From Bacteroides sp. (GTDB lineage Bacteria > Bacteroidota > Bacteroidia > Bacteroidales > SM23-62), in contig JAUVKJ010000005.1 in NCBI GenBank assembly GCA_030592145.1, forward strand, positions 1 to 16,111: a stretch of 16,111 nucleotides of DNA, read 5' to 3'. A program made the translations under genes and the position numbers. This document shows, one piece after another, positions 6,915-13,917 of the stretch (position 1 is its first letter; each line of letters begins with the position of its first letter). Under the pieces are notes generated by a model. It was not told the origin of the DNA. It ran no database searches and saw nothing but the letters and a program-made list of their open reading frames with translations.

Positions 6915-7736
6915 ATGCTGCCGGCCATATTCATATCGGTCCTTTTCAGAATCTTGACACTCAGCGATTACCAGTTCATACAATCGGTGGATGTCGGCGG
7001 AGACATGCATTTCTCTGATCCCATGGGAAATGTTTATGTCATAAGAGACAATAACCTTAAGAAATTCAGCGCCAAGCATGTCCAGGTTGCTGTTTACACA
7101 AACACATTCCTGGGAAACATCCATTCGGTAGATATTTCGGATCCTTTAAGAATACTACTTTTTTACAAAGATTACAGGCAGATCGTCTGGGTCGATAATT
7201 TCCTGTCCGAGATCCTAAGCCCGGTCTGGCTTGACGGAATGGGTATCGACCAGGTAGAGCTGGTATGCTCCTCCAGCCAGGGAGGATTCTGGGTATTTAA
7301 CAGCCTGAACAACCAGTTGCAGTATTTCGATGTGCAGTTGCAACTCGTACATGAAAGTCCCACTCTGAACATCCTCACGGGCCCGGATATCAGTCCCACT
7401 TTCATGATCGAAAAAAGCAGATTCGTCTACCTGAATGTTCCGGGCACCGGCATCCTTGTTTTTGACCGTTTCGGGAATTATTCAAAAACACTGCCTGTTG
7501 ACGTGCCTTCCGTTTTCCAGGTGACCGACCGCTACCTGTACTTCATGAAAGAGGGTAAGCTGTTCAGTTATGACTTGCGCACTGCTGAAATTGTGAGGCT
7601 GGAATTACCCGGAACAGGCGAACCCGGCCAGGCAAATTTTCCCCACGGTGATAAAATTCTGAAAGCCGAGCTTCAACCCGATTTTCTTTTTTTGTTTACC
7701 CGTAAGGGGTACTCGGTTTATAAAACCATACACTGA
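6915..7736 (+). CDS. Uncharacterised protein, probable extracytoplasmic beta-propeller-like fold
   Basis: The 273-aa protein has no recognised enzyme motif. A short hydrophobic start (about 2-15, L-P-A-I-F-I-S-V-L-F) could be a signal peptide, though it lacks basic n-region residues. The rest is rich in repeated beta-strand patterns such as G-N-V-Y-V-I-R-D-N-N-L-K-K-F (38-51), G-G-F-W-V-F-N-S-L-N-N-Q-L (123-135), Y-L-N-V-P-G-T-G-I-L-V-F-D-R-F-G (172-187) and L-Y-F-M-K-E-G-K-L-F-S-Y-D (208-220). These resemble blades of a WD/NHL-like propeller. I recall similar conserved proteins in Bacteroidota, but no function. The ATG follows the GH3 stop with zero spacing (TAA-ATG), so the two are probably translated together. 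It ends the + strand run; the next gene has its own promoter-like sequence. Confidence 0.7.
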   Translation: MLPAIFISVLFRILTLSDYQFIQSVDVGGDMHFSDPMGNVYVIRDNNLKKFSAKHVQVAVYTNTFLGNIHSVDISDPLRILLFYKDYRQIVWVDNFLSEILSPVWLDGMGIDQVELVCSSSQGGFWVFNSLNNQLQYFDVQLQLVHESPTLNILTGPDISPTFMIEKSRFVYLNVPGTGILVFDRFGNYSKTLPVDVPSVFQVTDRYLYFMKEGKLFSYDLRTAEIVRLELPGTGEPGQANFPHGDKILKAELQPDFLFLFTRKGYSVYKTIH

Positions 7737-7761
7737 CCAAAACCTTCCTTTTTCTTCAGAT

Positions 7762-7769
7762 TTATTTTG
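7762..7769 (+). promoter_or_regulatory. Candidate -7 element for the deoxynucleoside kinase gene
   Basis: TTATTTTG fits TAnnTTTG with one mismatch and is followed by TACATTCG. Its distance from the ATG at 7808 would leave a leader of about 30 nt. No -33 TTTG is visible at the right spacing, so this is a weak call. Confidence 0.3.
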
Positions 7770-7807
7770 TACATTCGTGAAGTTCGCGACCCTTAAACAT
7801 CGTAAGT

Positions 7808-8422
7808 ATGCACATTGCTATCGCAGGGAACATTGGATCCGGGAAAACAACCCTTACTTCTTTATTATCAAAACAATACAAATGGGAGCCTCACTACGAG
7901 GATGTGGATGAGAATCCTTACCTGAATGATTTCTACCAGGATATGCAGCGATGGTCTTTCAACCTTCAGATCTATTTCCTGAACAGCCGGTTCAACCAGA
8001 TCCTTGACATCCGAAAATCCGGAAAGGATGTGATCCAGGACAGGACCATCTACGAGGATGCGTTCATCTTTGCCCCCAATCTCCATTCCATGGGTCTGAT
8101 GACTACGCGCGATTTTGAAAATTATTTTGCATTGTTCAACCTGATCTCATCGCTGATTGAGCCCCCCGACCTGCTGATTTACCTCAGGGCCTCCATCCCT
8201 ACCCTGGTAAATCAGATACAAAAACGGGGCAGGAAATACGAAAGCAGCATCCGCCTGGATTACCTGAAGCGCCTGAACGAAAGGTATGAAGCCTGGGTTG
8301 AATCTTACAACCTTGGAAAGATTCTGATCGTTGACGCGGATAATTACAACTTCCCCGAGAGTCCTGATGACCTGAGTATGGTCATTGATAAGATAAACGC
8401 CGAACTACACGGTTTGTTTTAA
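7808..8422 (+). CDS. Deoxynucleoside kinase (dAdo/dGuo kinase type)
   Basis: The 204-aa protein is a member of the dNK/thymidine kinase 2-like P-loop kinase family, which phosphorylates deoxynucleosides to 5'-monophosphates in salvage. Visible features are the P-loop G-N-I-G-S-G-K-T-T (7-15), Y-E-D-V-D-E-N-P-Y-L (30-39), whose Glu should position the sugar hydroxyl, Q-D-R-T-I-Y-E-D-A (77-85) with the D-R pair of the family, and the Arg-rich lid K-R-G-R-K-Y-E-S-S-I (139-148), which closes over ATP phosphates. Length is typical for bacterial dNKs. Base specificity cannot be read from the sequence. It converges with the PfkB-type kinase gene on the other strand, which probably also acts on a nucleoside; the 72 bases between them show no clear terminator. 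Confidence 0.9.
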   Translation: MHIAIAGNIGSGKTTLTSLLSKQYKWEPHYEDVDENPYLNDFYQDMQRWSFNLQIYFLNSRFNQILDIRKSGKDVIQDRTIYEDAFIFAPNLHSMGLMTTRDFENYFALFNLISSLIEPPDLLIYLRASIPTLVNQIQKRGRKYESSIRLDYLKRLNERYEAWVESYNLGKILIVDADNYNFPESPDDLSMVIDKINAELHGLF

Positions 8423-8494
8423 TGGATTTAACCCTTCGGGCTGCATTGAATATCAGGAGTGCAAAAGGATTAATGCAGAATAAGGCGTCCGAAA

Positions 8495-9478
8495 TTAATC
8501 GAAACAAACTTCGCTGACCTTCTCCTTTACCGTTTTCCAGGTTTCTTCATCCATTTTGGCCCCGATCACAGTTGTGACATAAGCTCCGAGGATAGCGCCG
8601 GTCCTGCCGCATATATCGAGGGACTGACCCTTGCAAAGCCCGTAGATAAATCCGGCAGCATAAAGATCTCCCGCGCCTGTGGAATCGATGCTTTTTACCT
8701 TTTCAATGCCTATGGTGTGCTCTTCTGAGCCCCGCTTAACCAGAGATCCTTTTTTGCCCAGTTTGATCACTGCAATATCGGCCATTGATGACATCAGTGA
8801 CAAAGCCTTACCGTGTTTCTCTCCGGTCAGGGATTCAGCCTCGCTTTCATTGGCCAGAATAATATCCACGTATTCGTGAATTATGGTTTCAAGAAAATCC
8901 CTGTTCTCTTTTACCACGTTGAAACTTGCCATGTCTATCGATACGGTCAGTCCATGTGATTTTGCCAGTCGCATGGCTTTTCTTATCAGCTCCTTGTTCT
9001 GAACAAGATATCCTTCAATATGTAAATACCGGTATCCTTTGAAAATAACGGCAGTGATGTCCTCTTCATGAAGGTCAACGGCGGCTCCCAGGTAGGTGGC
9101 AAAGGTGCGTTCTGAATCCTTGCTGATCATGGCAATGGACCTGCCGGTCTCCTCCAGGCCGTGAAACAATACGGGGTTGATATTATTTTCCCTGAGATCA
9201 TTTTCGAAAAAACGTCCCAGGTTGTCTTTTCCGATCTTCCCGACAAACCCGGTTTCGATCCCCAGGTTGGCCAGACCGTAAATGGTATTGGCGGCAGAGC
9301 CTCCTGAAGATTGCTTTTTCTGCAATCCCAGGGTACCCGCCAGCAGGCGGTTTGAAAACTCCCTCGATACCAGTTGCATACTCCCTTTTGGAAGGGCAAA
9401 TTCTTTCAGTTTACGGTCACTTTTCAGGATGGTCATGACATCGACCAGCGCATTGCCCATTCCTATCACTTTGCTCAT
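8495..9478 (-). CDS. PfkB-family sugar kinase, adenosine kinase type
   Basis: The 327-aa protein is a ribokinase/PfkB-fold kinase. It has N-terminal G-M-G-N-A-L-V-D (6-13), the substrate-side signature S-G-G-S-A-A-N-T (58-65), N-E-S-E-A-E-S-L-T-G (210-219) and the C-terminal signature D-S-T-G-A-G-D (265-271), with Asp271 as catalytic base and the G-A-G anion hole. In Bacteroidota this subgroup is usually annotated adenosine kinase (adenosine + ATP to AMP + ADP). The D-S-T-G-A-G-D variant and the N-terminal pattern fit, but other ribokinase-like substrates are possible. Start ATG (complement of 9476-9478) lies 25 bases downstream of a perfect -7 element. Neighbours are the convergent deoxynucleoside kinase and the divergent tRNA-Asn. 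No oddities in length or motifs. Confidence 0.88.
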   Translation of the reverse strand: MSKVIGMGNALVDVMTILKSDRKLKEFALPKGSMQLVSREFSNRLLAGTLGLQKKQSSGGSAANTIYGLANLGIETGFVGKIGKDNLGRFFENDLRENNINPVLFHGLEETGRSIAMISKDSERTFATYLGAAVDLHEEDITAVIFKGYRYLHIEGYLVQNKELIRKAMRLAKSHGLTVSIDMASFNVVKENRDFLETIIHEYVDIILANESEAESLTGEKHGKALSLMSSMADIAVIKLGKKGSLVKRGSEEHTIGIEKVKSIDSTGAGDLYAAGFIYGLCKGQSLDICGRTGAILGAYVTTVIGAKMDEETWKTVKEKVSEVCFD

Positions 9479-9503
9479 AGATTCTCTTTTTAAATAATTT
9501 ACA

Positions 9504-9511
9504 CAAATATA
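9504..9511 (-). promoter_or_regulatory. -7 element of the adenosine kinase-type gene
   Basis: On the - strand this reads TATATTTG, a perfect TAnnTTTG, 25 bases before the ATG. No clear -33 TTTG lies 19-21 bases further upstream. It directly abuts the -33-like TTGG of the divergent tRNA promoter (9512-9515). Confidence 0.5.
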
Positions 9512-9542
9512 TTGGATATTTCATTTTAACCTATTATTTTCG
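9512..9542 (+). promoter_or_regulatory. Candidate promoter of tRNA-Asn
   Basis: TTGG (9512-9515), 19-base spacer, TATTTTCG (9535-9542), one mismatch to TAnnTTTG. The tRNA begins 20 bases further on. Geometry equals that of the ilvE candidate promoter. Confidence 0.45.
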
Positions 9543-9562
9543 CAGTGCAAAAATCAAAACCT

Positions 9563-9636
9563 TCCTCAGTAGCTCAGTTGGTTAGAGCATCTGACTGTTA
9601 ATCAGAGGGTCGCTGGTTCGAGTCCAGCCTGGGGAG
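9563..9636 (+). tRNA. tRNA-Asn (anticodon GTT)
   Basis: A complete 74-base cloverleaf can be folded by hand. The acceptor stem is TCCTCAG/CTGGGGA (one T-G wobble). The D arm is GCTC/GAGC with loop AGTTGGTTA. The anticodon stem is TCTGA/TCAGA around CTGTTAA (anticodon GTT), the variable loop is GGGTC, and the T arm is GCTGG/CCAGC with loop TTCGAGT. The discriminator base is G, as expected for tRNA-Asn. The genome continues CCCC, so the 3' CCA is not encoded and must be added after transcription. A hairpin terminator follows, and the 3' end is duplicated downstream. Confidence 0.97.
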
Positions 9637-9638
9637 CC
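9621..9638 (+). repeat. Direct repeat copy 1: tRNA-Asn 3' end (att-like)
   Basis: AGTCCAGCCTGGGGAGCC, covering the T-arm 3' half and acceptor 3' strand of tRNA-Asn plus two following bases, is repeated exactly at 9809-9826. tRNA 3' ends are common integration sites, so this copy could be an attachment core. Confidence 0.7.
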
Positions 9639-9642
9639 CCAC

Positions 9643-9678
9643 AAAGCCTTGATCAATCAGATCAAGGCTTTTCTATTT
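9643..9678 (+). terminator. Rho-independent terminator after tRNA-Asn
   Basis: AAAGCCTTGATC (9643-9654) and GATCAAGGCTTT (9660-9671) form a perfect 12-bp stem with a 5-base loop, and the strand continues TCTATTT. It begins 7 bases after the tRNA. Strong hairpin, moderately T-rich tail. Confidence 0.75.
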
Positions 9679-9714
9679 CAATATAGTTATTACATGCCCG
9701 CTGGGCGAGCCTGT

Positions 9715-9810
9715 CCCGGGGAGGGTAGCGATCCCGGGAAGGGTAGCGATCCCGGGGAGAGTAGCGATCCCGGGAAAGCTTGTCCCGATGAGCGGAGCAA
9801 GATCGGGAAG
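9715..9810. repeat. GC-rich tandem array of 18-bp units ending in a hairpin
   Basis: Three consecutive 18-bp units (9715-9732, 9733-9750, 9751-9768) of the form CCCGGG-[GA]A-G[GA]GTAGCGAT are followed by a partial fourth (9769-9776). The array runs into a larger dyad at 9779-9810, where CTT-GT-CCCGAT pairs with ATCGGG-AAG around a 12-base loop. Every unit holds the palindrome CCCGGG. The composition is strikingly richer in G+C than the flanks. Similar short G+C-rich palindromic arrays occur between genes in many Bacteroidota. No open frame here looks like a gene. Confidence 0.75.
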
Positions 9811-9826
9811 TCCAGCCTGGGGAGCC
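9809..9826 (+). repeat. Direct repeat copy 2: partial tRNA-Asn 3' end
   Basis: Exact 18-base copy of 9621-9638, 188 bases downstream of it and 20 bases before the stop codon of the large secreted-protein gene. No recognisable remainder of a second tRNA lies upstream of it. It could be an att site, or a remnant left by a duplication or deletion. Confidence 0.7.
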
Positions 9827-9846
9827 TCTTTATGCCCTGGATATTT

Positions 9847-12800
9847 CTATTCTATTATCAGTTTCTGTGAAAATGTCTGACTTTCTGATTCCATGATGAG
9901 AATATACGTTCCGTTCAGCAGTTCGTCAACACGCAGGGATTTCATATCCCGATCATTTTCAAAAATCAAACTGCCTTTCTTTATCACCCTTCCATCGGTA
10001 GTATACACAGACCAGGCAACTTCCTCCTGACCGGTTAATCCCTCCAGGGACAACCATATGACATCTGTCGCCGGATTCGGATGTATGAGCATTTTCATTT
10101 TATTTTCCCTGAAAATCCCGGGAGTAAATGTCCCGGTATATACCAGGTTTTCACTGAAGTCGAACAGGGTATTGTTGAGCCGGCTGCTTACTTTCACCTG
10201 GAACATTCCATCGCTGTACTGTGGGACAGAGAAATTCTGCGGAACCGTCCAGCTGAAAGATTTCCCCATGACTGAATCAGAAATGGTAGTCACGAAAAAT
10301 CCGTTCGAAAATAACTCAACCTTCATGTCGTGATTCATTGTCTGATCCCAGGTGATCAAAAGATTTCCTCCATTAATAAAGCCTTCATTCTCTACCGGTG
10401 CCGTGATCCAGACACTGTCCATCGATTCATATACAGCAATTAAATGTTTATGGCCGGTGGTTAAAACACCTGTAGTAGTTGACGTGGTTAAAAGGCTCCG
10501 GCCACCGATACCACTCAACGATACCTGGTCCCAACGCTGGAACTTATGCTTGCCGAACTGGTGCTGGGCTGTAACGGCTATAGCAGTCGCTTCGTTATAG
10601 GAACGGTAAAAATCACCCTTACCATCTTTGAATCCGTTTATATCTGCTGTCGAAAGGAGGTAATAGGGTGATACATTCCCATCTGTCTCAATTTTAAGTA
10701 TGTTTATGTCTTCGGATAATACTTTATAATCGAAACTTATTTCCACAATCATGGAAATAATTTTTCGGGTCTCGGTTCCCGATATCCTTCTCATGCTTAT
10801 ATTGGCCCATGCCGAGGGTTCGGAACAAAAGCTTAATTCACTGTCTGACAGGTTATCGATCAGTGAATGCAACAGGCTTTTATCGGAATTGCTGATCCTG
10901 TCCTGGGTAATCTTATCCCCGACAATATCAATATTCGATCTCCATTCGAATTTGGCAGAGCCAATGCGGTTGTGGTTGAAATAATAGATCTGCCCGTTGG
11001 ACTGCAATTTCGAATATCCCTGGTGTTCCATTACAATCTCAAAAGGTCCGTCATTCGTGAAATTGCCTGACTTTAATCCTGAATCATCCAGATTGCCGAT
11101 AAGTTCAGTCCCATCTTCCAGTACGCATTTTACAACGCCTATATTATGGATCCTGATATTTTCCTTATCCAGCCCGAACAGGTTTCTTTCAAACGGATTG
11201 ATGAAAAAATCCGTTCCCTCGTTCAAAAGTTCCAGCTCCTCCTTTGAAAGGTCGAATGAGGTGGTTCTGTTTTTTGTGAATCGTCCCGTTTCAAAATTTG
11301 CCAGGATACTGTCTGCAATCGCATGCATCTGGTCGAGGTATATACCCTTAATGGCATCGAACTGCTCCTGTGGTATTACCAGGCTTTCGTCATCTGCGGA
11401 CAGGTTTTTTACATAAGTGAACATACCATTACGTATGCTTTCCAGATTAAGAGACTGGCTCCAGGGCATTAAGGTCCTGTATTCGAAAGCCCGTGTCATC
11501 AGGTAATGGTAATTCTGCAGGCGTTCAAATGCACGTTTTTCAATACTGTTAGCATATTGAAGGGTCCGGATATCCCGTTTCCCCGATTCCTCCTGAATCG
11601 ATATGGTAAGGGACTGAACAGCCATACGGTTTTCCGCTATCCTGTTTATTGCACTGGATATGGCATTCATCGTATATTCAATATTTGCATGCATCTGTTG
11701 TTTTTCACTGATCGTAGTTTCCACCAGTGTCAGCAGGCCCTGGTACTCCAGGGAGGAAGCCTTTAATTTTTCCAGTTCGGCCTGGATCTCTTCATCGGGT
11801 GCTTTCACCATAGATGTGGCTTCATCGTACTCGCTTGCAAAAGAGATCAATCCGCCGGTCACTTTATTCATGGCATTCCATTTGCCCAGCCCGCTGTCTA
11901 TATCATCAATTTCGCCTTGAGTTATTCCGGTAAGTTCTCTTACTTTCTGGTCCGTACCCAGTTTTTCAATTGTTTTACTCTTATAGTCTTTATATCCTTC
12001 GTAGGCACTTGCGGAAGCCTGGACAATCATTGAGGCATTTTCAAGTGAAAACGGCTCCTCCAGGTTCATTTCTGAAACCGTGCTCAATCCCTGTCCAATT
12101 ACCTGGCAGGCCGGATGAGGGATCATACTCAGAATGGAACCACCAATGGAAGCAATGCTTTGGAATATGGACAAAGCCCTCCTTGTTTCCACATTATCCT
12201 TGGCTTCCTCGAGCAGCCGTTCCTCAACCTTCTTTAATTTACCCTTCAGAGAATCTGTCTTAATGGTTAACTGGTCATAAATATTTTCATATGTTTCCAG
12301 CCTCCCGATATTGTCGTTCAGGCTTATCTGCAAAGCGGTAACTTCATCTATCATTGATGTCCTGGCCTTTTTCATACCATTTGACACCTGGACGATCCCG
12401 GCATCGGACTTATTTATAAGATAACTCAGAAACAACAGGTTAAAGGCATTGTCCACTTCGTTCTCGAATACTCCCTTGTACACTTCGAATGACAACAAAG
12501 GCACCCAGCCAACAGGATTTCCGTAATAATCCATCTGTTTGTAGATCCTGTTTTGCAGTTCCCTGATCTCATTGTGTGCATTCATCAAATCCGCTTCATC
12601 AGAATTCACAGCTGTATCAGCATTGGCAAATTTCTGGCTGAGCAGTTCGTTTAAAAGAACGCAGCGCGTTTTTACATAATCGAGATTATTTTCCATGTAT
12701 TGCATGCGCAGGTAGTTCATTCCCGGCTGAATGTTCCTGGCATGGATCCAGTTGGTCGGATCATACGCTACTTTAATAAATGTGCCTTTTGATCCCATCA

Positions 12801-13911
12801 GGGTATCAACTGCAGGTTCCCCGGAAGCTCCCAGATGGAAACTATAATTTAATCCCGAAATGAATACAGGCGTCTGCAGCCACCCGCCATCACCCCCGCT
12901 CCCCGGGGGAACCCCGGCACCCGGTGTGACCGATTGCCCATTCCCCCCGTTCAGGATAAAATGCAGGCCCGGTCCCATTTGCATATCCCCGACATACAGC
13001 CGGATATTCCCCGCATTCATTCCATTATCCGAAGAATCCGGACCGGAATTAATCGAAGCGGTTTCATAGGGACTCGTATTTATGGATCCCAACTGGTTAT
13101 CAAAAACCAGCTTTCGTGCATAAATGGTAACGTTGCACCCCGGGAACCGTAATGCTTCATGAATTACAAGGGAATCCGCATAGATCATTACTTTGTTAAT
13201 GGTATCAAACCGGGGATCCGCATCGCCCTGTGCGGAATATTCACAAATCCCATGATCATCAAATTCCGTATCGAACAACAAGATTCTACCGGCAATATGA
13301 AGGGATGAATCCGACGGATCTGTGACCGATACCACATCATTCATCAGACTGTTATCCCCGGAACTTACTTTGCTAAGTCCCATGGCATGCTCTTCAGATG
13401 GTAACTGGGGCAGGTAAGTAAAATGAATCTGTCTTGTGATGGTATCTGTATCAGTCAGGGCCATAAAGACAACCGTATAGCAAAAAACGGCGCTTTGCAG
13501 GTCGGGATTGAAAGTAAATAACTGATGAGTTTCATCCCAGGTATATTCGCCCATATTATTTTTGTCGGGATGGATCTCAATCCTTGCAGTAGGTCCTAAT
13601 GAATCTGATTTCAAATGATAGCCAATCGTGGAAAGATCATACACGGAAAATTCTCCCAGATTTTCTATATCCAGGGTGTCCCAGATTGAAATATAAACGT
13701 TCAGGCTCGTTTGCTGCAGACCAAAACTTATTGTATCGTTGGTTTGCTCCGTAGAGAACACTCCACCCAGGGAAAAGGAGCTGATCCGGGTTGCTGCCGT
13801 TTGAGTATTTGGTTTTACGGCAAACGGACTTATTCCCCAGGGCGTAAAATACTGGCTGAACAGCGTTGAACACCACAGCAGCAGTAACAATAAAATGCCT
13901 GTCCTTCTCAT
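9847..13911 (-). CDS. Large secreted protein: beta-rich N-terminus, helical middle, KNH-like domain, T9SS sorting domain
   Basis: The 1354-aa protein has a clear signal peptide (1-19, basic R-R then poly-Leu, likely cut at F-S/Q-Y). Residues about 220-345 are beta-strand-rich with a V-x-I-Y-A-x-x-L-V pattern (241-249, 261-269) and a G-G-N-G/G-G-D-G-G loop, like a right-handed beta-helix or sandwich. About 400-870 is largely helical, with coiled-coil-like stretches (about 510-575 and 700-800) and a small hydrophobic, Gly-rich stretch (582-610). Residues about 1115-1162 resemble a bacterial repeat (InlB-like) domain with F-Q-R-W and L-I-A-V-Y-E. About 1165-1260 (I-T-A-P, L-L-I-T-W, F-S-W-T-V-P) resembles the Kre9/KNH-like fold. 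Residues 1273-1354 (H-P-N-P-A-T-D, V-Y-T-T-D-G-R-V, L-N-G-T-Y-I-L) form a T9SS type A sorting domain. Function unknown. It lies 6 bases downstream of the collar-protein gene, with which it likely forms an operon. Confidence 0.85.
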   Translation of the reverse strand: MRRTGILLLLLLWCSTLFSQYFTPWGISPFAVKPNTQTAATRISSFSLGGVFSTEQTNDTISFGLQQTSLNVYISIWDTLDIENLGEFSVYDLSTIGYHLKSDSLGPTARIEIHPDKNNMGEYTWDETHQLFTFNPDLQSAVFCYTVVFMALTDTDTITRQIHFTYLPQLPSEEHAMGLSKVSSGDNSLMNDVVSVTDPSDSSLHIAGRILLFDTEFDDHGICEYSAQGDADPRFDTINKVMIYADSLVIHEALRFPGCNVTIYARKLVFDNQLGSINTSPYETASINSGPDSSDNGMNAGNIRLYVGDMQMGPGLHFILNGGNGQSVTPGAGVPPGSGGDGGWLQTPVFISGLNYSFHLGASGEPAVDTLMGSKGTFIKVAYDPTNWIHARNIQPGMNYLRMQYMENNLDYVKTRCVLLNELLSQKFANADTAVNSDEADLMNAHNEIRELQNRIYKQMDYYGNPVGWVPLLSFEVYKGVFENEVDNAFNLLFLSYLINKSDAGIVQVSNGMKKARTSMIDEVTALQISLNDNIGRLETYENIYDQLTIKTDSLKGKLKKVEERLLEEAKDNVETRRALSIFQSIASIGGSILSMIPHPACQVIGQGLSTVSEMNLEEPFSLENASMIVQASASAYEGYKDYKSKTIEKLGTDQKVRELTGITQGEIDDIDSGLGKWNAMNKVTGGLISFASEYDEATSMVKAPDEEIQAELEKLKASSLEYQGLLTLVETTISEKQQMHANIEYTMNAISSAINRIAENRMAVQSLTISIQEESGKRDIRTLQYANSIEKRAFERLQNYHYLMTRAFEYRTLMPWSQSLNLESIRNGMFTYVKNLSADDESLVIPQEQFDAIKGIYLDQMHAIADSILANFETGRFTKNRTTSFDLSKEELELLNEGTDFFINPFERNLFGLDKENIRIHNIGVVKCVLEDGTELIGNLDDSGLKSGNFTNDGPFEIVMEHQGYSKLQSNGQIYYFNHNRIGSAKFEWRSNIDIVGDKITQDRISNSDKSLLHSLIDNLSDSELSFCSEPSAWANISMRRISGTETRKIISMIVEISFDYKVLSEDINILKIETDGNVSPYYLLSTADINGFKDGKGDFYRSYNEATAIAVTAQHQFGKHKFQRWDQVSLSGIGGRSLLTTSTTTGVLTTGHKHLIAVYESMDSVWITAPVENEGFINGGNLLITWDQTMNHDMKVELFSNGFFVTTISDSVMGKSFSWTVPQNFSVPQYSDGMFQVKVSSRLNNTLFDFSENLVYTGTFTPGIFRENKMKMLIHPNPATDVIWLSLEGLTGQEEVAWSVYTTDGRVIKKGSLIFENDRDMKSLRVDELLNGTYILIMESESQTFSQKLIIE

Positions 13912-13917
13912 GACATT

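Noticed and set aside
9649..9870. Open frame of 73 codons across the GC-rich repeats after the tRNA
   Set aside because: Its middle is just translated 18-bp repeats (G-S-D-P-G units), it begins in the terminator hairpin, and it runs into the 3' end of the gene on the other strand.
11151..11162. TCCTGATATTTT, matching the core of the 39-bp repeat at 285
   Set aside because: It lies inside the large secreted-protein gene, only 12 bases match, and the companion word GATTCTGGTGT is absent, so it is probably chance.
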